Positions 10,982 through 21,501 of a stretch of DNA of 64,000 bases are shown one piece after another. The notes beneath the pieces are model-generated. The model had not been told where the DNA came from. It saw only the letters and a program-made list of their open reading frames with translations, and did not search any database. Position 1 is the stretch's first letter. The number at the start of each line of letters is the position of its first letter. A program made the position numbers and the translations under genes. The DNA is from Mesostigma viride (lineage: Eukaryota; Streptophyta; Mesostigmatophyceae; Mesostigmatales; Mesostigmataceae): contig RPFO01001590.1 of assembly GCA_009746045.1 (NCBI GenBank), positions 17,775 to 81,774 of the forward strand, read 5' to 3'.

Positions 10982-12735
10982 TCAATCTCGTTGACCGCGC
11001 GCAACACACCCTTGGTAGAGCTGGTCGCGGGGGTCGCGGCTGCTGGTACTGCGTCGGGACCTGTCTGGCGTGCTGCAGGCGAGCCGCACGCTCACCCGCG
11101 TTGCGGGGTCGGTCCCGAGGGCCGGAGGAGTCGGGGCGGCTGCCGAAGGCCGGGCCGGAGAAACGAACGCTGGGTGTCCCTTCTCCTGCCCCGCGACCGG
11201 CGTTCTTGCCCCGGAGCTTGGGGCAGTCGCGCTTGAGGTGCCCCACCTCACTGCACATGAAGCAGCGCGCCTTGCTAGCATCGATCGCGTTACGCCAAGG
11301 TCAGTGTAGCCATCATCAGGGTCGTCGGGGTACTCCTCCTCCTCCTCGCCGGTGAGCTCCGTAGAGTACATCTGGTTCACCCGTCGCGGACCTGCAGTGG
11401 CTGACCTGAAGAAACGGCGCACCGAGGGTGCGCGCCCGCGAGACACCACGTCGGCCACCTGCAGAAGGTATCTCTGGATATTCAGGATGTCCCACTCCTT
11501 CCAGGGGACCTCAGCGTAGTGTTTGAATACCTCGTCCTGCAGCTCGGGGCTGAGCGCCTCGATGAATCTGATCTTGTACTCGTACCAGGTCATGTCGGTT
11601 AGATAAGCGGCGCTGGACTCAAACTTGGACAGAAACTCGCGATATGGGGTGGTCCCCTGGCGCAGCTTGCCGAAAGCGATCCGCTCGTGGAGCTCCGCGT
11701 CTGGGGGTATCAGCTTGCGGCGCACCCGGTCCATCAGCTCCTCCACGGTTTGCGGGTATGACTGGGATGCGATGCTCTCACAGTTCAGGATGCTCACCAC
11801 CGAGGGGTCCATGCAGGTGTTAACCACATGTGGGATCAAATCGCAGGTGGCCAGTTCCCAGCTGTTGTGATTGCACCAAACGGTATACTGCTGTTGCCAC
11901 ATGCGTCCCCATTCGTCGACCTCTCGCGGTTTCATATCCGCGTGCAGCTTGGGTACATTCTTGAAGGTAGGCATCGGTGGGGCCTTTACCGTGTTAAGCT
12001 TAGGCCCCCGACCTCTCTGTAGGAGATGGAGCCGAATGTGGAGGCTGCGACCGCGGGAGAGATCCGGATCTGTCCGGTGTGCCGTGTGTCCGGCGCACCT
12101 GTACCGACGAGGGGTGTTCGTACCCCGGGTCATCCAGTGCCACCCTGCTGAAACTGAGGTTGCCAGCAGGCGCAGGCGAGGGGACCACGCTTCGGTCAAG
12201 CACCCGTGGGCGCTGCGGTTGAGGTGCCGGGCGCTGGGCTGGCGTGTGAGCCTCCTCGTCGCGGGTGGTGACACTGCTCCGGGTCTCCTCTGGGCTGGTC
12301 CGTGGTCTATGAGTACCAACGGGCGGGCCCTGCGTGACAGATCCCTCGTCCGCCTCGTTAGTCCCTTCCAGGTCATCGAACTCGCCATCTGCCCCTGGGA
12401 CCTCCCCTTCCTCGTCCGAATACCATAGCGCCGTGGGTAACAGGGACGTGCTGCCGAAGGACACTCTGCGTCTGCCCCGGTGTGGGGGACCCGGTGGATG
12501 TCCTGGGGCCGCCCCCGACCTGCCCAAGGATGCGTTGGCCGCCCGGTGCCTGGCTGCTGCTGGCGGTAGTGCAGGGTATCTCCATTCTCGTCTCCCTGCT
12601 GCTCTGGATCCGGTGGTAGCCATTGTGGTCTCGTCTGGGGTTGGTGCTGCTGCATCCGGGGTTGCTGCTGTTGCCATTGCTGTTGTGGTGACCGTTGCTG
12701 CTGCTGATGCTGCCTCTGCTGTTGCTGCTGCTGCG

Positions 12736-12778
<43 letters not shown>

Positions 12779-12791
12779 TTGCTGTTGCTGT

Positions 12792-12841
<50 letters not shown>

Positions 12842-13141
12842 CGGTTGCTGCTGCTGCTGGTACTCTGGGAGCCTCTCTCGGTCGTTCCTGTCATCTCCCT
12901 GCCTGGTTAAGGCGTCTATATTGTCCCCATCCGCTGGGGAGCTAGGTCTGGATCGTAGGGAGCCTTCCACAGGTCTCTCCATGACCTCACCTGTACCTGT
13001 CTCTACTTGTGGTGGTACCTCTAGCCCTTCTGTACCGTGCTCGTGGTTGTCTACCGGTTCTATCTCTCTATTATCTGGGTCTCTCTCCCTAAGCTCGTCT
13101 TCTGTCTCTCTGGCGTTCCTTGTTTGGTACCGTGTTGGCAT
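10982..13141 (-). mobile_element. Gypsy element: gag region with poly-Gln tract
   Basis: A long minus-strand reading region upstream of the protease. Its N-terminal third is dominated by Gln from a CAG-rich tract. The middle has a capsid-like helical stretch (EVDEWGRMWQQQYTVWCNH, YPQTVEELMDRVRRKL, LRQGTTPYREFLSKFE) typical of Ty3/Gypsy Gag. A CCHC zinc knuckle (CSEVGHLKRDC) follows near 11230-11265. Part of the region is broken. It would form the virus-like particle core in an active copy. Confidence 0.8.
12690..12862. repeat. (CTG/CAG)n trinucleotide tract within gag
   Basis: About 170 bp dominated by GCT/GTT triplets on the plus strand, read as Gln codons on the minus strand in gag. Other frames give poly-Ser, poly-Leu and poly-Ala ORFs that are shadows of this tract. 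Confidence 0.9.
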
Positions 13142-13268
13142 GGTGCTCGTACCGGTACCTTACACAGCAGGCATCACCTCCCCAGGAAGAAGAGAGAGAG
13201 AAAGAGCAACCACGTGCTATGGATCTATAGATATAGAATCTAGTATCACTTCCTAGTAATAGTATCCT

Positions 13269-13607
13269 CTACTGTTTGCTAGGGCCAATGGTCAGCTGAG
13301 AGAAGGTAACTGTAACTGCTGTCCCCTCCCCCTGGCTGCTGAGCGTGGGTGGCTTGGAGCATTCACGAGTGATGTGCATCCCCTCAGGCAATGGCATATG
13401 TTCCCTAACAAACCTATCTGCATCTGCAATGTTATCAAACCCTTTCCACTTAGCACTAGAGCCTTGGGACAATATCTTATCTTTTATGTGTTCCTCACAA
13501 GTCTTCCAGCTGTAGAATATAGCAGGTCTACCCTTATCCCCGTCGTGAGCTACTGCATAGTAAGGATATCCAGACTGTCCACCCTTGTTTATTTTACGTC
13601 GGGGCAT
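13269..13607 (-). mobile_element. Gypsy element: small ORF with Cauli_VI / RNase H1 N-terminal-like domain
   Basis: A 112-codon ORF lying between the 5' LTR and gag. It reads YPYYAVAHDGDKGRPAIFYS, then WKTCEEHIKDKIL, then KWKGFDNIADADRFVREHM. The series YYAV-x-x-G-x-x-x-G-I-(F/Y)-x-SW-x-x-C, then F-K-x-F-x-x-x-x-x-A-x-x-F is the signature of the small domain shared by the N-terminus of eukaryotic RNase H1 (where it binds RNA-DNA hybrids) and caulimovirus protein VI. I recognise the domain with fair confidence. A role in handling the hybrid during reverse transcription is inference. The rest of the ORF is unstructured. Confidence 0.6.
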
Positions 13608-13624
13608 GTTACATCATAGTCTGG

Positions 13625-14340
13625 CAGCGGCTTGCAAGCAGGAGAGAAAGGGGAAACCCAGGCTACCTCTAATGCAGTGACCTTAAACAAACGAGGAGAG
13701 AGCACGGAGTGTAGTACAGCACACGCCCCCAGCCATCCGCGGCAAAGAGGCTATACAACGATTACACGGAGGTAAACACCGTCAACACAGTCGGCAACAG
13801 CCAGACGGTATTCACCCCCACAACATGTAAAACAACGAATGGTTGTCGTCCGCAACTTCCATTCGAACCAACGACATTCACACCCTATAGAGGCACAACG
13901 TATAACGAGAACCCCTACGCGTGCGAACCCGGAGAGGAAGCGAGCATGCCAGCTAGCCTTCCACAGGCATAGCTTGTATCCTATCTAGGGGACGCACCAT
14001 AATCGATGACGTTAAATCCTCCTGAGCTGGCCGCCACCCGGTGTCGTTGAAGGCAAGCCCTGGCCGCCACTAGGTGTCGTTGAAAGCAGGAGAGCTGAAC
14101 GCTATCGTTTACAGCACCTCACCACAGGACTATTGCTAGCCCCGCCGAGTATCCCAGACTGGCCGCTTGCTGGCTAGGTCGTCGTTGAATCCCTTTACGG
14201 GCTGGCCGCCGACCAGTCAGCAGTCGTTGAATTCCGGAACCTCTACCTACGTCAAACTCAGCCTTGGTATCCTAATTGGCTCACTAACCCTCTCCGCGAG
14301 AGTTAGCTAACCTTTCCAGCACATTTCCTCCGATAACCAG
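13625..14340 (-). mobile_element. Gypsy element: untranslated leader
   Basis: About 715 bp between the 5' LTR and the first ORF, with no convincing coding. It contains a repeated local motif (GGCCGCCA near 14030 and 14060, GGCCGC again near 14160-14210, followed by GTCGTTGAA-like blocks). The bases next to the LTR, read on the minus strand, start CTGGTTATCGG. The TGG start fits a tRNA primer-binding site, but I cannot name the tRNA. Confidence 0.45.
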
Positions 14341-14922
14341 TGTTACGTCCCGGCCCAGACTCACCTAGCCTGAGCTACGTAGCGAAAGACCCTTCTTGCC
14401 GGAATTAGGAATAATCCAAGATAGCCTAAAGTAGGTTGCGCTTCACGACGTGAGTCGTGAGATATCTGGCATCACGGCTTAATGCCAAGCTAATTAGTTC
14501 ACACTTATAATGGCTAGCAATACCAATTACAAATGGATAATGCCCCGGGCTCAATGTGTAGGCATATTCGCACTTATCAATCATTAAACCAAGAGGACGA
14601 GACTCTCGTCCTCGGACCAATTTAACCTAGGTTGATTGCGGCGCAGATACATGCCAATTTCCCTGGACCAATCCAAGCCAAACATTCCACGTAGGATCCG
14701 GGCCGACATCGACCCTCAACTACAGGATCCACGCCTAGTACTACGAATGGACTCAGAACTGACGCGGCGCCACCGCACCGGTTCCTAAAAGGGCAACCTA
14801 GGACCAAAATAACTAGTCCAATTCACACAAGAGTCAATGTCCATAAAACTTAGTACAACGGCCACAAGGCCTTAGTAATTTATTCCATTGTTACGTCCGA
14901 CCTAAAGGGCCGGGACGTAACA
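14341..14922 (-). repeat. 5' LTR of the Gypsy element
   Basis: 582 bp, TG...CA, matching 3259-3840. For the minus-strand element this is the upstream LTR, which should hold the promoter. Confidence 0.93.
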
Positions 14923-15350
14923 GCTTGTATCCACTGGTAGTCACTGCGGCTATGGCAGCCATGCTTAGAACGTTTGCCTAGCCGGGCCAACATACCTAGT
15001 CACGTGCAACGCTAACGCACGGTACACAATTACCAGCCATGTAGCCTTAGCTTAGTCCTTGTACAGCCATGCTACGCCCTGGCTATGATCAGTTTACTCG
15101 CCCACGCTCCTTGTTATGCCATGCTCACATGGGTCTTATTGCACCCACAGATTGCCGGATCGTTAGCGTGTCCGTTAATAGCTAGCTAGCGCGCCCGAAT
15201 GCAGCTGTGGCATGCCTTAGCCATGAAGGAGACTGGGGGTCTCTGCCCTTTCTCCTGTTCAATGTGCACACACAGGGATTAAAAGCACTTCGGTGCTCCG
15301 TGACTCCCCAACGGGAGCACGAGTTTAACTAATTAAGTATAATTAATTAC
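14923..15350 (+). mobile_element. LINE/SINE 3' region with paired hairpins (host of the Gypsy insertion)
   Basis: After the right target duplication the sequence continues with no ORF to a 3' end made of two hairpins and an AT-rich tail. The first hairpin is AGCAC-TTCG-GTGCT (about 15284-15297). The second (15299-15321) has loop CAAC and stem CGTG, bulged A, CTCCC paired with GGGAG CACG. A TTAATTAAT-type tail follows to about 15350. It aligns by eye with 55141-55289 (GCAGCTGTGGC, ACAGGGA, AAGCACT, GGTGCT), so both belong to one family. With 2921-3258 it probably formed one LINE before the Gypsy insertion. Confidence 0.55.
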
Positions 15351-15765
15351 AGTAGCACCATGCTGGGCCAACCAGGGCGGCACATCTTGACCTGGCCTGG
15401 CCCCAAGGACATTCCTAAGAAGGTAGGCAAACATGTCATGACCTACCCACAGCAGTTGATGGCTGACCTAGTGGTCCCAGCTCAGTTTGAACATCGCATT
15501 CACTCCCTCTCTCTTGCTTAAGCCCGATTGGACTGCTATGCAGGACAAGAAGAGGTGGAAGACCATTGTCCAAGCTCATACGCCCGCCCCTGTGGGCAAG
15601 CCCCCTCCACCCAAGCGGAAGGGGCGCTTTGCTGAGTAGAATAGGTAGGGTTTTCTAGATTAGATTAGCTTAGAGTTAGATTAGTTCGGTTTCGCGGCTT
15701 TGTCCCCACCTCCATCCATCCACGAGAATATGTGCTACATGATCTCCCAACGGAGTCATGTTATA
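15351..15765 (+). pseudogene. LINE 3' end: C-terminal ORF2 tail plus 3' UTR hairpin
   Basis: Near 15530-15639 one plus frame reads LKPDWTAMQDKKRWKTIV, then QAHTPAPVGKPPPPKRKG, RFAE and a stop. W-x-x-M-x-x-D-(K/R)-x-RW-x-x-(I/V)-V is the usual C-terminal end of LINE ORF2 proteins. The related W-RQMVRKDRWQVVM appears on the minus strand near 16750-16830. Further upstream the frame is not maintained. The 3' UTR ends in a hairpin at 15737-15761 (stem ACATGA, bulged T, CTCC; loop CAAC; GGAG TCATGT) directly before the pentanucleotide tail. A 5'-truncated, dead LINE copy. Confidence 0.6.
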
Positions 15766-15961
15766 ATTTAATTTAATTTAATTTAATTTAATTTAATTTA
15801 ATTTAATTTAATTTAATTTAATTTAATTTAATTTAATTTAATTTAATTTAATTTAATTTAATTTAATTTAATTTAATTTAATTTAATTTAATTTAATTTA
15901 ATTTAATTTAATTTAATTTAATTTAATTTAATTTAATTTAATTTAATTTAATTTAATTTAA
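15766..15961 (+). repeat. (AATTT)n pentanucleotide tract, LINE 3' tail
   Basis: About 196 bp of uninterrupted ATTTA pentamers (about 39 copies) directly following the LINE 3' hairpin. Short-repeat tails are known for LINEs that do not use poly(A). Here the tail has probably expanded by slippage. Confidence 0.95.
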
Positions 15962-16611
15962 TGCTGGGGGCCCAGCATACTCGAACACAAGGTGTTGCCC
16001 CTCTTAGCAGCGTGGGTGGGTGGGTGGGAGCTGAAAAAAGGCCTCCCTACATCCCCTACACCACTCTAAGTACTGACTATCATTCACATTGCGTCACGCA
16101 GGCCTGCCGGCAGGCTCAGGTACAAGGTGTACTTACTGCCCATCACAGTTGCGCCACGCCTAGCGGCTGGCGCAGGTACAAGGTCTAGTGACGTACGTTA
16201 GTAGAAGCTACCTAGGCCTGCACTTCGGAACCACACTCAGCGATGGCACATAGAAGGGCCGGCCGGTCCGTTACCCTCGTGACAATCGCTAGTCTTACGC
16301 TACCTACGGCAGGACGTCGCTCCCCTTTGAGACCGTCCACACGTCATGTATAAAATGAGCGAAGCTCAACAATTACCTCCTTTGTCCAGCTTAGGGGAAT
16401 ACAGCAGTAGTAGTGTAGAATAGATAGACCGTGGCCATGTACATGTACGCCTCCTACAGGCACTCTACCAGCTGATTCACGAGTATTATTTAGCCATGTA
16501 TATGTGTGCCTATGATGTGCCACACCCCAGATGATGCCTAGCTTTATTTAGTTAAGCTGTGCCCATGCAGAGAGCTGCTCTCTGCTGAGATGCCATTATA
16601 TAACTAATTCA
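15962..16611. other. spacer with a short local duplication; no gene
   Basis: It starts with a near-palindrome (ATGCTGGG GG CCCAGCAT at 15961-15978). Two related blocks of about 45 bp (16090-16135 and 16146-16183) share TTGCG-CACGC and AGGTACAAGGT. A TATAAAA box occurs near 16349, but I could not tie it to a gene. Confidence 0.5.
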
Positions 16612-17060
16612 TTAATCGACACGTGACTGCGTCACGTGAGCATAAGTCCTCAGTGGGAGGGGAACATGGGATGCCGGAATGGATGGTGCATGTAAGCTAT
16701 CTAGGTCCTTGTTACAGGGGTGACAGTGGGCACCGCGGCCCGAATCGCTATGAATGCCATACGCGGTCACACGCGGAGCCCCCACAGGCTTGGGGGTGGT
16801 CTCCTTCATCACTACTTGCCATCTATCCTTGCGCACCATCTGCCTCCATATTACAGACAAACCAGGAGGCTGCCCGGGGGTGAGCCCGTCACGTCTAGTG
16901 TAGCACATGTCCATGCCGAGTCTATCACGAAAAGTCCACGGGTGGCGGCCCTGCCGCGCGAGGCCGGGGGCACGCCAGGTGAGGACATATCGCCCAGGCT
17001 GGGCGGGCTTGGTGCCAGCTAGTCTATCTGATGTATCTACCTGATCTTTGCGGGCCAGGT
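16612..17060 (-). pseudogene. LINE ORF2 C-terminal fragment
   Basis: Minus-strand reading gives SPYVSHILRHRRLGLAGHLA, then RKDQVDTSDRLAG, then RQGRHPWTFRDRL, and later LSVIWRQMVRKDRWQVVM. This follows the post-RT region of LINEs: RRL-x-x-x-GH-(L/V)-x-R, then a GR-P-x-x-x-W-x-D segment, then W-x-x-M-x-x-DR-W. The frame stays open to a stop at 16612. It has no 5' part, and it abuts the DIRS-like element at about 17065, so one of them inserted into or next to the other. Confidence 0.55.
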
Positions 17061-17066
17061 GCCCGG

Positions 17067-20000
17067 CTAGGCCCAGGCGCCTGTGCCTAAGAATGTGGGA
17101 AACATAGGGCGAATCAGCGTACGTACAAAAGTGCTTTCCACCCAGCGAGGACGCCACGGGCCAAGTCCCACCACTTCACCATACCGGGATAATAAAGTTG
17201 CAACCCCATCAAGGCATTGACACACGTTTGGCGGCTGTACCCCCGAAAATGAGCCCAGGCGACATACGCACAAAATGTCTCCTCAAGGGTGTCAGCTCTT
17301 GATGATGACCTGTCCGCCCGCCCACCAGCCTCCCACCAAGTCAAGAGGGAATCAAGACCACGACGGTAGGCCAGCAAGGTAGCCGGCTTTACTTTCCCAT
17401 CTAGCAATGGAAGGTAGCTAACAGGTGCAGGGGGCCCTGGGTTAGGATGGATGCCTTCCGCGGTCAGGTCGCGCACCCAGCCTGCCAAGAAAGTCGCCAT
17501 GGATTGGCCGCGAGAAACGCCATCGGCTGGTTGAAGTGCACTCGGCATCCACACCCACTGGGAACGACTCCCAGTGGCGAGGGTCAGCGCGCGCACAAGC
17601 GGCGGCACTGCTTGTTGAGCTTGTGGGATGAGGACCGCCCCTTAGCCAAGCAGCCCAACGCCGCGGTGGAGTCCACCAACCTCACCACCCGCTTGCCTCG
17701 GTTTGCCAAGCTGCGCGCACTCCTCTCCACGCCCTTCACCGCAGCCCGCACCTCCTTCTCGTTGATGTGCATCCCCGGATCCCGCCAACGACTCCTGACC
17801 CCAACCCGCCATTGCTGGCTAGTGATTGCTTGTTGCGCCCGCGCGCTCAGTGGCCTAGGGCCAGCGTAGGCCACCTCGCTTGGTATGAGCTAAGTCGGGT
17901 ACCCCCGCACCTCTCGTGCCCTCGCCAGCTCCGTCACATCGCCCGGCTCCATGGTTGCGTACACGACACCTTGCCCGTAGGTGGACGCATCAGATGCAAC
18001 CACCTCACGTGCCAAAGGTGCGCTTCGGTCAACCCTTAGCATGGGAGCCAAGGGCCAGGGCACACTCTAACTCCTCCCGCACCCCGGCCCACAGCACCCA
18101 AGATCGCTGCCCCCACCCTTGCAGGCTGATGAATTTGAAACATTGCTGCCAAATGGACAAGCAGCTGCGGCTTAACATCTGCAGCCACAACCACCGCCCC
18201 AAGATGGCAGCCAGCCCCTCGGCCGTAGCTCGGCCTCGAGTGAGTATAGCCTGCGTGTGGGCGATCACAAGGTTGAGCTGCTTGACCGTTGGTTCCAGCA
18301 CGCCGTTCCGTCGGTGCACCACCCCTAGCTAGGGCTTCTAGCTCGTCCCCTTCCAGGCTCGCCATCTTAGTCTTCTCCTTAGACGGCACAAGGTTGTTAG
18401 GGAGGTAGCCTTCCTCAATAGCGCGCGTGATGAGCTGGTTCACCGCCTCGCAGGTCCGCCCGTTGCTGGCCACCAAGTCATCAATGGTGATGGACAGCAT
18501 GGGGGCAGGGGGGTCTTCTAGGTCAATCTGAAGCTCCCCGGCGCGCTCCTTGTACTCGATGGCCAAGCCGCAGGGGCTGGCCACACTCGTCGCGCACCAA
18601 GGTGAGCTCACCTGCGCTTGAGAGGTAGTTGACCTGGCGCCTCGGATCCAGGGCCCCGGTCATGTAGAGCACCATCTCATGGATGGCCTCCCCCAGCACC
18701 ACCGCATGGGAATGACCCATGGCCAGCACCTTGAGCACGGGCCACACCCTCCGCCTCGGCCCTGCCAGACCTACGCTAGTCGACCACACACTAGGAAGCC
18801 CTTGGTAGTCCCACCACCACTCGGGCACCTCGATGGAGTAGTAGTATGACACGAGGTCGCTCTTGGCGCAGTAGCACCAGCCCTTGATGTAGACCTCCAC
18901 GAGGATGCCCAGGTGGGGTAACAGGATCTTGGGGGGGTCCACCCACAGCAGGTTGCCCAGCTTCCTGTTGACGATGAACCAAAGCTCACCCACCCCCTTG
19001 GCCACTCCAAAGCAGCCATCCACCCACTTGGGCCGCCTCTCCCGGAACGCCACCATGCCCACGCCCGCTGCCCGGCTCATGAGCTTGCCCCATTCAGCCA
19101 TGGAGCATCCCCGGCGGCTGGGCTTGGGCACATTCCAATACTTTGAGCTCGCCACGACCGCTGGCTTGATGCAGTTCTCTTCGCTGGCATATATCTCCCA
19201 CCAGCTCGGCCGCATAGCCAACAGGTCGAGCAGCCGTGCCTTCCCCGCCACCTCCGCCTTTGGTAGACTCACCGCGTCCGCGCGCAGTTGTTCATACTTA
19301 TTCTGCTTCCCATATATTGCATCAGCACCTTCTTGCTCCTGGCCTGTCGCAACGCCCCCTACGCGGCGACTGTGCCAGGTGCAGTGCCTCTTGACCCTCG
19401 CAAGGGCCTCCTCCCTCCCCTTAGAGCACGCCCCTCTAGGGTTAGGAGGAGGGTCTTGCCCCGGGCCCCCCCACCCACAGCACGCACTACCTTGCATTGC
19501 AGTGTGTACTCGCGGTGGCGGCGCGTGGCACGCTGTCGCCGGCGTGCCGATCTCACCCTGCCCCACGCGGTGTACGCTGGCCTAAGTGGGTATGGCAGCG
19601 GGAAAAGGGAGCGATCCCGCTGGGATTCTATTTCCCTACTTGTTGAGCCTTGCTGAGCTTGTCCAAGAGGATCGCAGTTTGGAGAGCTGCCTTGACAGCC
19701 GGGGTGGCTGACAGTGCAGCCTCCTCCCCCAATGGCAGGAGATGGCTGGCCACCTTCCACCCTCCCCCTCCTTGCCCCTCCACCTGCAGCAAGGCCGCCA
19801 CCACCCTCATTAGGTACTCCATGCCCACAAGCTCCCCGGCTGCTGAGCCCAGCTCCGTTGAGAAGGGTGTCCATGGCCAATGCAATGTTCATGACAATTT
19901 TCCTGTTCTCCATGTTCCGCCAATTTCCAGGCTTTACCGTCATGACCCACGACCGGATTCCCATCCCATTGTCGCTGGCGTCCTCCAACACCCCCGGCAG

Positions 20001-20894
20001 CACCCGCTCCGAAACCCGATATTTCACGCTCTTGGCTCGGCTTGGCAGCGCCACCCCTTTCGAGGCCTTGAAGTGGCTTCCCGCCCCCTCCATTCCTCCC
20101 AGCGCTGCCTTCAAACCTTGCATGAATTTCTCGGCTGCGACCTCCCCCTCCTCGTCCTCCTCGTCGTCCTGATTTTCGGTTTCCGGAGGTGCCCCAACGA
20201 ATGTCGCCAACCTCGCCCTCATTTCCTTTCCGACAGCCCCCCCACCTGCCGAAACCTTGGCCGCGCCTTTCGGCTTGGCCATTTTTCGCTGCGCAGGTGT
20301 CGTTGGTGGCAGCGCCTGATCCTCCTCCTCGTCCGCCGCGAGATCTGCCACGGCCAGCAGTTTTGCCACCAACGTTCCGTTTGGGTCACGTGCGTCCAAC
20401 ACGTCGCCAACATCAACGTGATCGGCCAGCAACTGCACGACAGACTTCAGCTGGCTCGAGCTCCACGAGCTGGCGTCCGTCACCCAGTCCTCGGCACCGA
20501 AGACCTGCTCGACTGCCCCCACCGCCTCTGCGGGGCTGATGCACTTGGCGAGCAGAGTGGCGAGCTGCTTCTTTTTGGCGCTGAAGGCGACTGGCGCGTG
20601 ACTGGCGGCAGCAGCCCGCGGTGTGGGCGTCCCGTCCTCCCGCGCGCTGCCTGCCCTCCTGTAGCTTTGCGCCCCTTCGGCATTGCTGCTCAGGGCCAAA
20701 AATGGCTCCGACAGTACAGGTTCGTCAAACCAGAGGTTCGTTTCCCCTGGCTTGCTGTCGCCGCCCTCGTGAAAAGAAAAGAGGCCGACCTTAGCTAGGT
20801 GGGTTTGTTTTTGTCCTTTTTTGCGTGTCATGCGGCCTTGGCCCGGACGGCATTTTTTCGCCACGCAAATGTTGCGTCTGAACAAATGACGCAA
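17067..20894 (-). mobile_element. DIRS-like (tyrosine-recombinase) retrotransposon, broken
   Basis: On the minus strand in order: an ORF1/gag-like region (about 19.6-20.9 kb; Lys-rich N-terminus, acidic middle, SWVMTVKPGNWRNMENRK); a reverse transcriptase (VPKPSRRG, KWVDGCFGVAKGVGELWFIV, then TIDDLVASNGRT as the Y-x-DD region near 18490); an RNase H of DIRS type (NEKEVRAAVKGVE, then RLVDSTAALGCLAKGRSSSH, then WMPSALQPADGVSRG, near 17.55-17.80 kb); and the start of a phage-integrase-like recombinase region (LLAYRRGLDSLLTWW). RT-RH-YR order with no DDE integrase is diagnostic of DIRS-like elements. Several breaks; older than the Gypsy copy. Confidence 0.75.
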
Positions 20895-20899
20895 TGTGG

Positions 20900-21440
20900 C
20901 GTTCTAATTGCCGGCAGCTTACGTAAGGCTGCCGGGGCTATTAGGTCACATATATCGCGTGAGAGAAAGAATCTAGATCTAGTCAATCACTACGCCATGA
21001 GCCAAGAAACCTAGACAGTGGCAGGTTTATATCTCAACGTAGCTCCTGCCACCTGGCCAAGAAAAACTGGCCAAAGTTTTGGCCACGTCTGATCCGGATC
21101 AGGCCGCACCGGCCTCAAAAGGTATGTCACGTGAACCCAATAACCTAGCTATAGCGGCTACCCTTCCATCTCACTACAAAGAAACTATGTTCAGAGAACC
21201 ACGATTACTAATGTGCAAACCAAAGGGGATGTTAAGGCTGAGATGCCATGCTCTAGCTTTTGTATAGCTATGATGATCTTCCCCCACATGACATGCTCCC
21301 CCTTAGCTGGGCATAGCGTGATCGATCATGAGGGTGTAGGTGCCCTGGTGCACCTAGAGCACGGGTCGATTACATTCCCACCCTTGCAGGAAGTAGCTTA
21401 GAATGTATTATAGGCCATATGCCCCTTCTCAGGGGCTATG
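20900..21440 (+). mobile_element. probable LINE 3' region leading to a hairpin and TTAA tail
   Basis: No ORF is convincing. The stretch ends in a hairpin pair: GCCCC-loop-GGGGC near 21420-21436, then the CAAC-loop hairpin at 21445-21469. The layout matches the other LINE ends in this window, so I assign it to that family. The 5' limit is unknown. Confidence 0.35.
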
Positions 21441-21444
21441 TGCT

Positions 21445-21501
21445 ACAGATACTCCCAACGGAGTTCTGTTCCTAATTAATTAATTAATTAATTAATTAAT
21501 C
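21445..21501 (+). other. LINE 3' hairpin with CAAC loop and (TTAA)n tail
   Basis: Stem ACAGA, bulged T, ACTCC; loop CAAC; GGAGT TCTGT. About 28 bp of TTAA repeats follow. The architecture matches 15299-15321 and 15737-15761, with different stem bases. Confidence 0.7.

Larger units (their letters stand above)
3259..14922 (-). mobile_element. Ty3/Gypsy LTR retrotransposon (chromovirus), minus strand
   Basis: An 11.66-kb element bounded by two 582-bp direct repeats starting TG and ending CA, flanked by GCTTG on both sides. On the minus strand the order is: 5' LTR, a small ORF with a Cauli_VI/RNase H1 N-terminal-like domain, gag with a poly-Gln tract and a CCHC knuckle, aspartic protease, reverse transcriptase, RNase H, integrase with HHCC finger, chromodomain, a long extra 3' region, polypurine tract and 3' LTR. 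RT-RH before INT and a chromodomain at the end mark a chromovirus. I see no difference between the LTRs, so insertion looks very recent. The coding part is nonetheless interrupted, by roughly six to eight breaks. It sits inside an older LINE 3' region. Confidence 0.93.

Noticed and set aside
12334-12945. Poly-Ala and poly-Leu ORFs on the plus strand, poly-Ser on the minus strand.
   Set aside because: Other-frame readings of the CAG tract in the gag region.
16345-16358. TATAAAA box as a promoter.
   Set aside because: No plus-strand gene follows; the neighbouring elements are on the minus strand.
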